Positions 8,684-17,767 of a stretch of 64,000 nucleotides of DNA are shown piece by piece. Within the stretch, counting starts at the first letter, position 1, and each line of letters opens with the position of its first letter. The DNA lies in assembly GCF_038957035.1 (NCBI RefSeq), contig NZ_CP152412.1, positions 3,592,501 to 3,656,500 on the forward strand, read 5' to 3'. Below the pieces are notes generated by a model. That model did no database searches. It saw only the letters and a list, made by a program, of their open reading frames with translations, and was not told where the DNA came from. The translations under genes and the position numbers were made by a program. Source of the stretch: Bradyrhizobium sp. B097 (GTDB lineage Bacteria > Pseudomonadota > Alphaproteobacteria > Rhizobiales > Xanthobacteraceae).

Positions 8684-10180
8684 ATGTCTCCCACGCCTCC
8701 CATCGAAACCCCGCCGCCGATCACGACCGAAGCGTTCGTCGATGCTGGCGCCGCCGTTGCCCGTCTCGAAGAGATCTATGAGCGCAACACCGGCTTCCTG
8801 CGCAGTCGCTTCGAGGCCTATGTCAACGGGGTGCCGTGCACGACGCGGGTGCGGGCGCATTACCCGTTCGTCCGCATCACGACCTCATCGCATGCCCGGC
8901 TCGATTCCCGTCTCGCCTACGGTTTTGTCGCGGGGCCTGGTGTCCACGAGACCAGCATCACGCGGCCGGATATTTTCCGGACCTACCTCACCGAGCAGAT
9001 CGGGCTCCTGATCAAGAACCATGGCGTGGCGGTCGAGATCGGCGAGTCCATCGAGCCGATTCCGATCCATTTCGCCTATCGGCGCGACATCAATATCGAG
9101 GCCGCGCTGACCATCGCCGACAGTTCGGCGTTCACAAGGTCGCTGCGCGACGTGTTCGATACGCCCGACCTCGCGGCGATGGACGATGCGATCGCCGACG
9201 GCACGTTTGAACTCACGCCGGGGACGCCCGAGCCGCTGGCCCTGTTCCGTGCCGCGCGCGTCGATTACTCGCTGCGCCGGCTCTATCACTACACCGGCAC
9301 CGATCCCGAGCACTTCCAGAATTTCGTGATCTTCACCAACTACCAGTTCTATGTCGACGCCTTCGCGCAATCGAGCCTGCAGCGTCTTGCGTCGGGTGAG
9401 GAAGGCCTCGAGGCGTTCGTCGCGCCCGGCAATGTGATCACGCGCAGCGCGCTGGCAGGCGGCGGCACCGTCGGGACGGCCTCGGATCGCGTCCCGCAGA
9501 TGCCGGCGTTTCATCTCGTCGAGCCCGGCTACCGCGGCATCACCCTGATCAACATCGGGATCGGTCCATCGAATGCGCGCAACATCACCGATCACGTCGC
9601 GGTGCTTCGGCCGCATGCCTGGCTGATGATCGGGCATTGCGCCGGCCTACGCAACACGCAGCGGCTCGGCGATTACGTGCTGGCCCATGGCTATGTCCGC
9701 GAGGATCACGTGCTCGACCATGAGCTGCCGCTCTGGGTGCCGATCCCCGCACTTGCGGAGATGCAGGTCGCGCTGGAGGAGGCGGTCGGCGAGGTCACCG
9801 GGCTGACCGGCTTCGAGCTCAAGCGCTTGATGCGCACCGGTACGGTCGCCAGCGTCGACAATCGCAATTGGGAAATCAGCGGGCCGCAGGTGATCCGGCG
9901 GATGTCGCAATCGCGCTCGATCGCGCTCGACATGGAATCGGCGACGATCGCCGCCAACGGCTATCGCTTCCGCGTGCCCTACGGCACGCTGCTGTGCGTC
10001 TCCGACAAGCCGCTGCATGGCGAGATCAAGCTGGCGGGCATGGCGAGCGAGTTCTATCGCCAGCGCGTCGGCCAGCACCTTCAGATCGGGCTGAAGGCGC
10101 TGGAGCGGCTCAAGCAGCAGGAATCCGAGCGGCTGCATTCGCGCAAGCTGCGCAGTTTCGCCGAGGTCGCGTTTCAGTGA
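8684..10180 (+). CDS. amn: AMP nucleosidase
   Basis: A 498-residue enzyme that hydrolyses AMP to adenine and ribose 5-phosphate, controlling adenylate pools and purine salvage. The N-terminal AMP nucleosidase domain (to about residue 180) contains YPFVRITTSSHARLDSRLAYGFV. The C-terminal part is a nucleoside-phosphorylase-like domain with INIGIGPSNARNITDH, HAWLMIGHCAGLRNTQRLGDYVLAHGYV broken across the active site, and ALDMESATIAANGYRFRVPYG. ATG 8684 was chosen over an upstream TTG at 8582, because family homology begins about 15 residues after it. It is 108 bases downstream of the DUF779 gene and probably has its own promoter. Confidence 0.92.
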   Translation: MSPTPPIETPPPITTEAFVDAGAAVARLEEIYERNTGFLRSRFEAYVNGVPCTTRVRAHYPFVRITTSSHARLDSRLAYGFVAGPGVHETSITRPDIFRTYLTEQIGLLIKNHGVAVEIGESIEPIPIHFAYRRDINIEAALTIADSSAFTRSLRDVFDTPDLAAMDDAIADGTFELTPGTPEPLALFRAARVDYSLRRLYHYTGTDPEHFQNFVIFTNYQFYVDAFAQSSLQRLASGEEGLEAFVAPGNVITRSALAGGGTVGTASDRVPQMPAFHLVEPGYRGITLINIGIGPSNARNITDHVAVLRPHAWLMIGHCAGLRNTQRLGDYVLAHGYVREDHVLDHELPLWVPIPALAEMQVALEEAVGEVTGLTGFELKRLMRTGTVASVDNRNWEISGPQVIRRMSQSRSIALDMESATIAANGYRFRVPYGTLLCVSDKPLHGEIKLAGMASEFYRQRVGQHLQIGLKALERLKQQESERLHSRKLRSFAEVAFQ

Positions 10181-10202
10181 CGCCACACCGGGCGCGCGGC
10201 GA

Positions 10203-10832
10203 TCACGCCGCGACGCTCTTCCACAATTGCATCTCGGTGCCGATCGCGGCCTTGACCTGCGGCCGCGCCTGGATGCGTCCGAGATAGGCGGCCAGCGGCG
10301 GCCATTGCGCCACATCGACGCCGGCGGGGCGAAGCAACAGCAGAGCCCAGGCGAGATGCGCGTCCGCTACGGTGAAGCGGTTGCCAACCAGAAATTCGCG
10401 GTCGGCAAGATGCGCTGATGGCACCGACAAGGTCTGTCCGATCCTGGCACGCGGCTTGGCGAGCGATGCATCGTCCTTGTACCAGAAGGTCGGGAACAGG
10501 AATCCCTTGTGGATCTCGGTGCCGATGAAGCTCAGCCATTCCTGCAGGCGATAGCGGTCCGGATGGCCTGGCGGCGGCGCGAGACCGAGCTCGGGCTTGA
10601 GGTCCGCGATATATTGCAGCACCGCCGCGCTCTCCGTCAGCCGCTCGCCGTTCTCGAGCACCAGCACGGGCACTGCGCCCTTCGGCGCGACGGCGCGGAA
10701 GTCGCCGTCGTCCTCCAGCACCTTCTTGGTCCAGAGATGGACCATGTGGTAGCGCGCGTCGATGCCGGCCTCCATCAGCGCGATCCGGCTGGCGAGTGAG
10801 CAGGCCATCGGCCAGAAATAGAGCTCGATCAT
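10203..10832 (-). CDS. Glutathione S-transferase family protein
   Basis: A 209-residue cytosolic GST. The thioredoxin-fold N-terminal domain begins MIELYFWPMACSLASRIAL, with the Ser/Cys pair near residues 11-12 as candidate glutathione-activating residues. GERLTESAAVLQYIADL is the usual glutathione-binding Glu-Ser motif. An all-helical C-terminal domain follows (FTVADAHLAWALLLLRPAGV). The start at 10832 excludes a low-complexity extension that would overlap the neighbouring isochorismatase-like gene. The gap between the two is 10 bases, so they are probably one transcript. The substrate is unknown. Confidence 0.85.
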   Translation of the reverse strand: MIELYFWPMACSLASRIALMEAGIDARYHMVHLWTKKVLEDDGDFRAVAPKGAVPVLVLENGERLTESAAVLQYIADLKPELGLAPPPGHPDRYRLQEWLSFIGTEIHKGFLFPTFWYKDDASLAKPRARIGQTLSVPSAHLADREFLVGNRFTVADAHLAWALLLLRPAGVDVAQWPPLAAYLGRIQARPQVKAAIGTEMQLWKSVAA

Positions 10833-10842
10833 GATGGTGATC

Positions 10843-11436
10843 TCAGGCGAGGGCGTTGCCGCGGGCGATGATCGCGAAGCGGTCGGACAGTTCGGCGAGC
10901 GCGACGTCGTGGATGAGCTTCGCGGCAATCGTGCCGCCTTTGCCGTCGGGCAAGTCGCGGGTCGCGCAGCTCTCGGCATCGATCGTGGTGCGGAAGCCGA
11001 GATCGAGCGCGGCGCGGGCGGTCGAGCTGATGCACATATGCGTCATGAAGCCGGCGAGCACCAACTCCTTGCGGCCGGTCGCGGCAAGCTGGGCGTTGAG
11101 GTCGGTGCCGGCGAAGGCGTTCGGCAATTGCTTCTCGATCACGATCTCGCCCGGCCGCGGCTTAAGCGGCGCAACGATCGCGCCACGCTCCGCGCTGCGA
11201 TCGAACAGGCTTCCCGGCGCTCCCTTGTGCGCGATGTGGATGATCGCAGCGCCGCTCTCCCGCGCGCGGGCGAGCAATGCGGTGGCGCGTGCAATTGCGG
11301 GGCTGGCGTCGGGCAAGGCGAGGGGACCGGCGAGATATTCGTTCTGGATATCGATCAGCACCAGGCAGGCATCGCCGAGGCGGGGCGGGGTGAGGTCGAT
11401 ACCGGCAAGCTGCATCAAGGTTTTGGCTGCGGTCAT
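10843..11436 (-). CDS. Isochorismatase-family cysteine hydrolase
   Basis: A 197-residue amidohydrolase of the isochorismatase superfamily, which includes nicotinamidase, N-carbamoylsarcosine hydrolase and related enzymes. The catalytic triad is present: D29 in LIDIQNEY, K102 in VIEKQLPNAF and C135 in THMCISSTA. The SSTARAALDLGF and DAESCATRDL segments match the family core. It lacks the HDHHPPNH-type metal motif of nicotinamidases, so a different amide substrate is likely. It heads a two-gene unit with the GST and is divergent from a LysR regulator across 129 bases, which suggests control by that regulator. Confidence 0.87.
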   Translation of the reverse strand: MTAAKTLMQLAGIDLTPPRLGDACLVLIDIQNEYLAGPLALPDASPAIARATALLARARESGAAIIHIAHKGAPGSLFDRSAERGAIVAPLKPRPGEIVIEKQLPNAFAGTDLNAQLAATGRKELVLAGFMTHMCISSTARAALDLGFRTTIDAESCATRDLPDGKGGTIAAKLIHDVALAELSDRFAIIARGNALA

Positions 11437-11509
11437 GGTCGTGAGAACTCCAGAGGATGCGTCTTGCCAAAATATAGCCGCGGACCGGCCTGCTGTTATG
11501 CAGGGATAT

Positions 11510-11526
11510 CGCAGCCGGTGGCTGCG
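11510..11526. promoter_or_regulatory. Palindrome in divergent isochorismatase/LysR promoter region
   Basis: CGCAGCC-GGT-GGCTGCG is a perfect 7-bp dyad with a 3-base spacer, flanked by near-symmetric AT-rich ATAT/TTAT. It lies midway between the two divergent starts. This fits the binding site of the adjacent LysR protein, which would autoregulate and control the hydrolase. Confidence 0.5.
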
Positions 11527-11565
11527 TTATTGCAGGCAGGCGGGATGCGATGTAGCCTCAAGGCC

Positions 11566-12405
11566 ATGAACTGGGACGACCTTCGCATCATCGCGGCCGT
11601 CAGGGACGAGGGCACCTATGCCGGCGCCAGCGCGCGGCTGCGGATCGACGAGACCACGGTCGGCCGCAGGCTGGCCCGGATCGAGCGTGCGCTCGGGCTG
11701 CGGCTGTTCGAGGCAGCCGACGGCGTTCGTAAGCCGACCCGGCAGTGCGACGTGGTGCTTGCGCACATTCAGGCGATGGCCGCGCATGCCGAGGAGATCG
11801 GCCGGATCGGCGAAAGCCTGCCCGGCCCGGTCGGCCGGCTGCGCATCGCCTCCACCAATGCGATCGCGGAGGAGGTGCTGGCGCCGCGCACCAGCGCATT
11901 GCTGCGCGCCCATCCGGGCTTGACGTTGCAGTTCCTGACGTCGAGCGAGAACGTCAAATTCTCGCGCTGGGAGGCCGATCTCGCGATCCGCCTGCGCAAG
12001 CCCGACAAGGGCGACTTTGCGATCTCCAAGCTCGCCGAGGTCAGGCTGTATTTCTTCGAACCGGTCGCGACGACAGCGGGAGAGGCGGTGGCATGCGCCT
12101 ATCCCGATGAGCTCGGCGGGATTCCGGAAATGCAGTTCCTGCGCGGAAAGCGGCTTCGTGCGCGCTGCGTCACCGACAATGTCCGCATCATCCACAAGCT
12201 GATCCAGTCGCATCAAGCGGTCGGCGTGCTGCCGGAGCACAGTTGCGTCGACCTGCTGACCGATCGCCGTCTGCGCGCCACGCTGCTGCCGAAGCGGCGC
12301 GACGTCTGGCTTCTGGTGCAAAGCCACCTCAAGCGCGATGCGGCGACGCGCGTCACCATCGACTGGCTGCGCGGCTGTTTTCAGGACGTCGCGCGCAGCG
12401 GGTGA
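11566..12405 (+). CDS. LysR-family transcriptional regulator
   Basis: A 279-residue LysR-type regulator. The N-terminal winged helix-turn-helix runs DDLRIIAAVRDEGTYAGASARLRIDETTVGRRLARIE. The family usually has S rather than D-E-T-T in the recognition helix, and this variant matches the subgroup that includes Bradyrhizobium 'VGRRL' regulators. A periplasmic-binding-protein-like effector domain follows from about residue 90 (GRLRIASTNAIAEE). At 279 residues it is slightly shorter than the usual 290-310. It is transcribed away from the isochorismatase-like gene, the classic arrangement for a LysR protein and its target. The effector is unknown. Confidence 0.87.
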   Translation: MNWDDLRIIAAVRDEGTYAGASARLRIDETTVGRRLARIERALGLRLFEAADGVRKPTRQCDVVLAHIQAMAAHAEEIGRIGESLPGPVGRLRIASTNAIAEEVLAPRTSALLRAHPGLTLQFLTSSENVKFSRWEADLAIRLRKPDKGDFAISKLAEVRLYFFEPVATTAGEAVACAYPDELGGIPEMQFLRGKRLRARCVTDNVRIIHKLIQSHQAVGVLPEHSCVDLLTDRRLRATLLPKRRDVWLLVQSHLKRDAATRVTIDWLRGCFQDVARSG

Positions 12406-12431
12406 GGAGGACGGAAGCGGATTTCTCCGCT

Positions 12432-12558
12432 CGTCATTCCCCGGTGCGCAATTGCGCACCTGAGGGCGGCGCGCAGCGCCGAGCCCGGAATCCATTTTTC
12501 AGCAAAGCTTGCGGCTCGATGGATTCCGGGCTCTCGCTTCGCGAGCCCCGGAGTGACG
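12432..12558. repeat. Intergenic palindromic repeat, CGTCATTCC type
   Basis: Begins CGTCATTCCCCGG and ends CCCCGGAGTGACG. Inside are a TGCGCAATTGCGCA palindrome and an inverted pair CCGGAATCCA / TGGATTCCGG. It sits between the convergent LysR and TetR genes and could act as a bidirectional transcription stop. The same end sequences recur at 39793 and 53057. Confidence 0.75.
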
Positions 12559-12605
12559 AGGAGAGGGTCTCCAGGCGATATTGCAGCGGCGCGCTGCCGG
12601 CAACC

Positions 12606-13199
12606 TCAGATCTCGGCCTTCAGCTTCGCGAAGGCATCCTGGACGTATGTCGTGAGCTTACGCTTGCGGCCGTGCTCGATCCATTTGTCGACGGCGAGAC
12701 GAAGCGTTCCGATCGAGACCATCGCGACGAGGCGGAGAGGCTCGCGGCGTTCCTTGTCTGGCCATATCTCGCAGAGTGCCTCGTAAACCACCTGTTCGCG
12801 CCGCAGATTATTGCCGTGTCTGCTGGCGCTCAACGCCTCGCTCTGCCGGATCAGGCGAATGATCGCCATGAGTCGAGAGGTCTCGAAGCGGGCAGCCACG
12901 TCGAGCAGCGCTTCGCGGACGACGTCGATCGGAGAACCGGCGGCGGCATGTCCCAGGACTGACGCCCTGAGCTCGTCATCATAGCCGGCAAGATGCGCGA
13001 GCAGGATGTCGTCCTTGCTCTTGAAATAATAGAAGAAGGTTCGGCGCGAGATGCCGGCCGCGGCCGCGATCTCGTCCAGCGTCGTTGCCTCGTAACCCTT
13101 GGCAAGAAACAACTCGATGCCGACCTCGGCGATATGCTGAAGCGTCTGCCGACGATTGCGCTCGCGCAGGCCTTCGGGTTTCGAGAGGGGGTCGGGCAT
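12606..13199 (-). CDS. TetR-family transcriptional repressor
   Basis: A 197-residue repressor with a TetR N-terminal DNA-binding domain at about residues 15-62 (GYEATTLDEIAAAAGISRRTFFYYFKSKDDI, seen in two parts) and an all-helical ligand-binding domain. The pattern RRTFFYYFKSKDDILLAH resembles regulators of the MftR/SCO-type subgroup. The start has GAGAGAAGCGGCTG upstream. It is divergent from the lipoprotein gene, and two palindromes in the 117-base gap are likely its operators. By family precedent it would repress itself and the lipoprotein until a small hydrophobic ligand binds. Confidence 0.88.
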   Translation of the reverse strand: MPDPLSKPEGLRERNRRQTLQHIAEVGIELFLAKGYEATTLDEIAAAAGISRRTFFYYFKSKDDILLAHLAGYDDELRASVLGHAAAGSPIDVVREALLDVAARFETSRLMAIIRLIRQSEALSASRHGNNLRREQVVYEALCEIWPDKERREPLRLVAMVSIGTLRLAVDKWIEHGRKRKLTTYVQDAFAKLKAEI

Positions 13200-13267
13200 C
13201 AGCCGCTTCTCTCATCAGGATGAAATCAGGAGCCGGCGGTCACGCCTTAAAACCGCCCAACACGAAA

Positions 13268-13301
13268 TTTACACCAAGTGTAGTATTTACACTTAGTGTA
13301 A
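13268..13301. promoter_or_regulatory. Tandem TetR operators
   Basis: Two dyads lie side by side: TACAC-CAA-GTGTA at 13270-13282 and the perfect 15-mer TTACACTTAGTGTAA at 13287-13301. Both share the TACAC..GTGTA core, and their centres are 18 bases apart. They sit between the TetR gene and the lipoprotein gene, the second ending 15 bases before the lipoprotein ATG. Confidence 0.8.
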
Positions 13302-13316
13302 GTCGCCGGTGCCCCA

Positions 13317-14219
13317 ATGACAACCTGCTTACGCGTGAGTTGGATCAAATTGCTTCCGGAGGCAAATGGATTCTCGAGCGGGCGGGGGGCGCAACTGCGC
13401 GGCTTTGCGGCGGCGAACCTGCTCGGTCTTTTGGTCTCGGGCTGCGCGACGGCGACGCTGGATCAGGCCGGTTCACTCCGCTCCTACGACAATATGGAGC
13501 AATCGGACGGGATGTTGACCCGCTCGAAGCTGCGGGTGAGCAAGGAAGAGGTGCTGGCGGCGAAGACGATCAGGATCGTGCCCACCGTGTTCTCTGACGG
13601 AACGTCAGTGCCCTTCACCGCTGCACAGCGCAGGCTCGTCACCAACGCCGCCGACCGTGCATTGTGTGCGGGCCTGAGCGAACGCTTCTACGTGGTTGCG
13701 TCAGAGCCCGCCGACCTGACCGTTCACGCTGTCATCACGCATGTGGTGCCGACCGATCCGACGGCGGTCGGCGTCTCCAAAGGTGTGTCGGTGGCGAAGA
13801 CGATTCTGTTGCCCGGCGTGCCCGTGCCTGTTCCGCGCATTCCGGTGGGGCTCGGCAGCCTGTCACTTGAAGCCGAGGCGCGCGATCCGGCCGGACAGCA
13901 GAAGGCGGCGATGGTCTGGGGCCGCGCGGCCAATGCCTTCGACAACGGGCGGATGTCGGAGGAGGGCGATGCGTACGGCCTTGCCGCATCGTTCGGCGGC
14001 GATTTCAGCCAGATGCTGGTCACCGGCGCGACGCCGTTCGGCGCCGTGCCATCGATGCCCTCGATGCAGCGGCTGGGCTTCCTGCTCGGCGGCGCGCCGA
14101 AATATCCGGCCTGCGAAGCGTTCGGACGCGCGCCGGGCCTCGTCGGCATGGTCGGCGACAGCGCCGGCGTGCCGCCGGATTGGACCGACAAGGGACCGGT
14201 TGCGGCGAAGGTGGAGTGA
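13317..14219 (+). CDS. DUF3313-like lipoprotein
   Basis: A 300-residue predicted lipoprotein. The lipobox LLGLLVSGC places the lipidated cysteine at residue 43, after a rather long N-terminal region, so the true start may lie later (for example GTG 13335). The mature part begins with SYDNMEQSDGMLTRSKLRVS, typical of DUF3313 proteins, and continues with KTIRIVPTVF and a repeated Val-rich beta pattern. DUF3313 proteins are envelope lipoproteins of unknown function. Expression is likely controlled by the divergent TetR protein, since the start lies 15 bases after its second operator. Confidence 0.75.
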   Translation: MTTCLRVSWIKLLPEANGFSSGRGAQLRGFAAANLLGLLVSGCATATLDQAGSLRSYDNMEQSDGMLTRSKLRVSKEEVLAAKTIRIVPTVFSDGTSVPFTAAQRRLVTNAADRALCAGLSERFYVVASEPADLTVHAVITHVVPTDPTAVGVSKGVSVAKTILLPGVPVPVPRIPVGLGSLSLEAEARDPAGQQKAAMVWGRAANAFDNGRMSEEGDAYGLAASFGGDFSQMLVTGATPFGAVPSMPSMQRLGFLLGGAPKYPACEAFGRAPGLVGMVGDSAGVPPDWTDKGPVAAKVE

Positions 14220-14404
14220 GGCGGCCGGCACGCGTACGAATGTTCGCGTGCATACGGCTGTAACGGGGCACCGCGGTGGCACAATTCGCGTGTCCTGCTC
14301 TGCGCGGACTTGCCGCAAAACAGAAGGTGCCAGCACAGACAGATTGCGATAACGTCTGTTCGCCGTGGTCCATTCGGCCAGCCGTCAACCCGTCGGTGAA
14401 GCCA

Positions 14405-17400
14405 ATGCAGCAGATTGCGGAATGGCTCGACAAGCTGGGGCTTGGGCAATACGCGCTGCGTTTTGCCGAGAACGGCATCGATGTTGGTGTTCTTCCCGAA
14501 TTGACGGATGAAGACTTCGACAGGCTCGGGGTCCTGCTCGGCCATCGCCGCAAGATGCTGCGTGCCATCGCCGATTTCAATCAAGCCGAACTGATCGCTG
14601 CGCCGGTTCCATCGCACGATGCCGAGCGACGCCATCTCACCGTGATGTTCTGCGACCTGGTCGGCTCGACGGCCTTGTCGGCGCGTCTCGATCCCGAGGA
14701 CATGTGGGAGGTGATCCGCGCCTATCGCGCAGCCTGTGCGCGGGTAATCGCGACATATGATGGCGTCGTTGCCAGATTTATCGGCGACGGGATCCTCGCA
14801 TATTTCGGCTACCCACGTGCGCATGAAGACGATGCGGAGCGCGCAGTGCGCGCCGGCCTCGACGTCATCGCCGCGATCGGCAAGCTCGAGACCCGCGCGG
14901 ACGAGGGGGTCGCGGTGCGGATCGCGATTGCGAGCGGGCTCGTCGTGGTCGGCGACCTCGTCTCCGGCGGTGCATCGGAGGAGCAGGCGCTGGTCGGCGA
15001 TGCGCCGAACATCGCCGCGCGGCTGCAGAGCCTGGCGGAGCCGGGCGTGGTCGTCGTGGCCTCCTCGACACGCCGGCTGCTCGGCAATCTGTTCACGCTT
15101 CGCAACCTCGGTCGCCGCGAGGTCAAGGGTATCTCGGAGCCGATCGCGGTGTGGGCTGTCGAGGGCGAGCCGGCATCGGAAAGCCGTTTCGAGGCCGTGC
15201 GGACCGCGCGCTCGATCGGCTTTGTCGGCCGCAAGGCGGAGATCGAATTTGCATTGTCGCGCCAGCAACTGGCGTGGCAGGGCCAGGGCCAGGCGGTGCT
15301 GATATCGGGCGAAGCGGGTATCGGCAAATCCCGCATCGTGGCGATGCTCTCCGACAGCCTCGTGCCCGCGACGTACCGCCGGGTGCGCTATCAATGCTCG
15401 CCCTATCATACCAACAGCGCGCTGCATCCCTTCGTCGCCCAGCTCGAGCGTGCCGCCGGCATCCGCCTGGAAGATGTGCCGGAGCAGAAGCTGGACAAGC
15501 TCGAGGCCATGCTGGCGCTCGGGACGCAGCATGTGCCTAGCGTGACTCCGCTGATCGCAGCGCTGCTGTCGATCCCGACCGGTGACCGCTATCCGCCGCT
15601 CGGCCTGAGCCCGGCGCAGCAGCGGCGGCAGACATTCGCAGCGCTGCTCGACCAGCTCGAGGGCCTTGCCCGGCAGCAGCCGGTGCTTGTCGTCTGCGAA
15701 GACATGCATTGGGCCGATGCCACCTCGCTCGAATTGCTCGACCTCGCGGTCGATCGGATCAGGGGACTGCCGATCCTTATGCTGATGACGTTCAGGCCCG
15801 AGTTCGAACCACCGTGGGCGGGGCTCGCCAATGTCAGCCTGCTGCGGCTGGATCGGCTCGACCGGCAGGACACGCGCGCCCTGATCGAGCAGGTGACCGT
15901 CGGCCGGTTGCTGCCCGGCGAGATGATGACACAGATCATCGAGCGGACGGATGGTGTCCCGCTGTTCGTCGAGGAGCTGACCAAGATGGTCATGGAGTCG
16001 GGGCTGCTCGTCGAGAATGCTGGACGCTACCGCCTCGACAATCCGCTGCCGCCGCTGGCGATCCCGGCGACGCTGCAGGACTCGTTGATGGCCCGGCTCG
16101 ACCGCCTGGCGCCGGTCAAGGAGGTGGCGCAGATCGGCGCAGCGATCGGCCGTGAGTTCTCATACGCGCTGCTGCGCAGCGTGGCCGGTCGCGATGATCT
16201 GACGCTTGCCGCGGCGCTCGCCCAGCTCGAGGAGGCGGAGTTGCTGTTGCGTCGGGGCACGCCGCCGGATGCAAGCTACAGTTTCAGGCACGCATTGGTC
16301 CAGGAAGCGGCTTACGAGAGCTTGCTCAAGAGCCGCCGGCAATTGCTCCACAAGCAGATCGGCGATGTGCTGCGCGCCAAGTTTGCCGAGATCGCCGAGA
16401 TCGAGCCGGAAGTCGTTGCGTATCATTTCACCGAGGCGGGGCTCGGCCAGACCGCGCTGGCGTGGTGGCGCAAGGCCGGTCAGCAGGCGCTGAAGCGCTC
16501 GGCCTATTGCGAGGCGATCGCACATCTCGGCAAGGCGGTCGCCATCGCCGATGAACTGCCCGACGAGCCGGGTCGGATGATCGGCCGGCTCCATCTGCAA
16601 ATCGCCTACGGTCGCGCGCTGCGCGGCAGTCTTGGGCACAGCGCCCCCGAGACGGTGGCCGCCTGGACGCGCGCCCGGCGGTTCGCCTCTGACATTGACG
16701 ATCCAATCGAACTGGCGCCGATCCAGTCTGGCCTCTTCAACGCCTGCTTGACCCACGGTGAGCTCGCGCCGATGCGGGAGTTGGCGGAGGCGATCATGGG
16801 CGCGGCGGAACGGCATCCGGAATCGCCGGTGGCGACGATCGTCGCGGGCTGGACCAGCGGAGTGACCTGCTGGTTTGCGGGCGACTATCTGAGCGCGGGC
16901 ATCCATCTCGAGAAGGCGTTCGCTGCCTATGCGACCGAGCCGGATCCGGCAACGTTCAAGGCGTCGACGCTCGATCTGCCGTTCGTCATCATGAGATTTC
17001 TGGCGCTCGTGCTCTGGCCGCGTGGCGAGATCGATCGAGCCCGGCAGCTCGCGGGCGCGGCGGTGAGCGTCTCCGGAGAACAGCGCGCGCTCGCGCGTGC
17101 CAATGCGCTGGTTCACAAGGCCGTTTTCGACGGGCTGTGCGGCAGCCGGTTGCGGCAGACCGAGACGATCCTTGCCCTCGGACTGGCGCAGGATCACGCG
17201 ATGCCGCTGTATGTCGCCGCCGGCACCTATCTCAATGGCCTGGCAAAGTGGCGTGCCGGCGACCTCGAGGCAGGTCTCGCAGAGATGCAGCGCGGCTGGA
17301 CATTGCTTCACGAGAACGACTGCTACCTCTGTGATCCCTTCTGGGGACTGCATATCGCGTTGGCGAACGCGGACGCAGGGCATGTCGAGGCGGGGCTCGA

Positions 17401-17767
17401 CATCATCAACGAGCTGATCGACGCGACGGAGCAGTCCGGGCAGCACTGGCTGGATGCCGAGCTGTACCGTGTATTGGGCGAGCTGCGGTCGCGTCGCGAC
17501 ACCCCCGACATTTCCGGCGCCGAGGATGCCTTCCGCCGCGCGCTCGAGATTGCGCGAAGGCAACAGACCAAGACTTTCGAATTGCGCAGCGCGCTTGGAC
17601 TTGCACGTCTTTACGGCCGCAGCGGCCGGGCAGAGGAGGTATCTCAATTGTTGGCGCCGGTGCTCGCCGGCTTCGATGCGGCGCTCGATCTCGCCGAGAT
17701 TAAGGACGCGCAGGAATTGCTCACGCAGGCGCATCGGTGGCCGGACCGCCACTCGCGCGCGTCTTGA
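14405..17767 (+). CDS. SAM / class III nucleotide cyclase / AAA ATPase / TPR signalling protein
   Basis: A 1120-residue multidomain protein. Residues 1-60 form a SAM domain (WLDKLGLGQYALRFAENGID). About 75-240 is a class III adenylate/guanylate cyclase domain with metal-binding D84 (FCDLVGST) and D128 (GDGILAYFG) and a NxxxR pair in NIAARLQ, so catalysis looks possible. From about 270 is an STAND-type ATPase: Walker A GEAGIGKS at 302-309 (K308) and Walker B-like VLVVCEDMHWAD. The rest, to the C-terminus, is helical TPR-like repeats. Such proteins are common in Bradyrhizobium, usually without known input. Start 14405 was chosen because the SAM domain begins at once. A Crp/Fnr-like gene follows. 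Confidence 0.9.
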   Translation: MQQIAEWLDKLGLGQYALRFAENGIDVGVLPELTDEDFDRLGVLLGHRRKMLRAIADFNQAELIAAPVPSHDAERRHLTVMFCDLVGSTALSARLDPEDMWEVIRAYRAACARVIATYDGVVARFIGDGILAYFGYPRAHEDDAERAVRAGLDVIAAIGKLETRADEGVAVRIAIASGLVVVGDLVSGGASEEQALVGDAPNIAARLQSLAEPGVVVVASSTRRLLGNLFTLRNLGRREVKGISEPIAVWAVEGEPASESRFEAVRTARSIGFVGRKAEIEFALSRQQLAWQGQGQAVLISGEAGIGKSRIVAMLSDSLVPATYRRVRYQCSPYHTNSALHPFVAQLERAAGIRLEDVPEQKLDKLEAMLALGTQHVPSVTPLIAALLSIPTGDRYPPLGLSPAQQRRQTFAALLDQLEGLARQQPVLVVCEDMHWADATSLELLDLAVDRIRGLPILMLMTFRPEFEPPWAGLANVSLLRLDRLDRQDTRALIEQVTVGRLLPGEMMTQIIERTDGVPLFVEELTKMVMESGLLVENAGRYRLDNPLPPLAIPATLQDSLMARLDRLAPVKEVAQIGAAIGREFSYALLRSVAGRDDLTLAAALAQLEEAELLLRRGTPPDASYSFRHALVQEAAYESLLKSRRQLLHKQIGDVLRAKFAEIAEIEPEVVAYHFTEAGLGQTALAWWRKAGQQALKRSAYCEAIAHLGKAVAIADELPDEPGRMIGRLHLQIAYGRALRGSLGHSAPETVAAWTRARRFASDIDDPIELAPIQSGLFNACLTHGELAPMRELAEAIMGAAERHPESPVATIVAGWTSGVTCWFAGDYLSAGIHLEKAFAAYATEPDPATFKASTLDLPFVIMRFLALVLWPRGEIDRARQLAGAAVSVSGEQRALARANALVHKAVFDGLCGSRLRQTETILALGLAQDHAMPLYVAAGTYLNGLAKWRAGDLEAGLAEMQRGWTLLHENDCYLCDPFWGLHIALANADAGHVEAGLDIINELIDATEQSGQHWLDAELYRVLGELRSRRDTPDISGAEDAFRRALEIARRQQTKTFELRSALGLARLYGRSGRAEEVSQLLAPVLAGFDAALDLAEIKDAQELLTQAHRWPDRHSRAS

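Noticed and set aside
13724..15709. A 661-codon minus-strand frame across the lipoprotein and cyclase genes
   Set aside because: Both real genes read plus with clear domains; this frame shows none.
15795..15815. A TTCGAACC stretch resembling a tRNA T-arm
   Set aside because: It lies inside the cyclase gene, and no cloverleaf can be drawn around it. No tRNA gene was found in the window.
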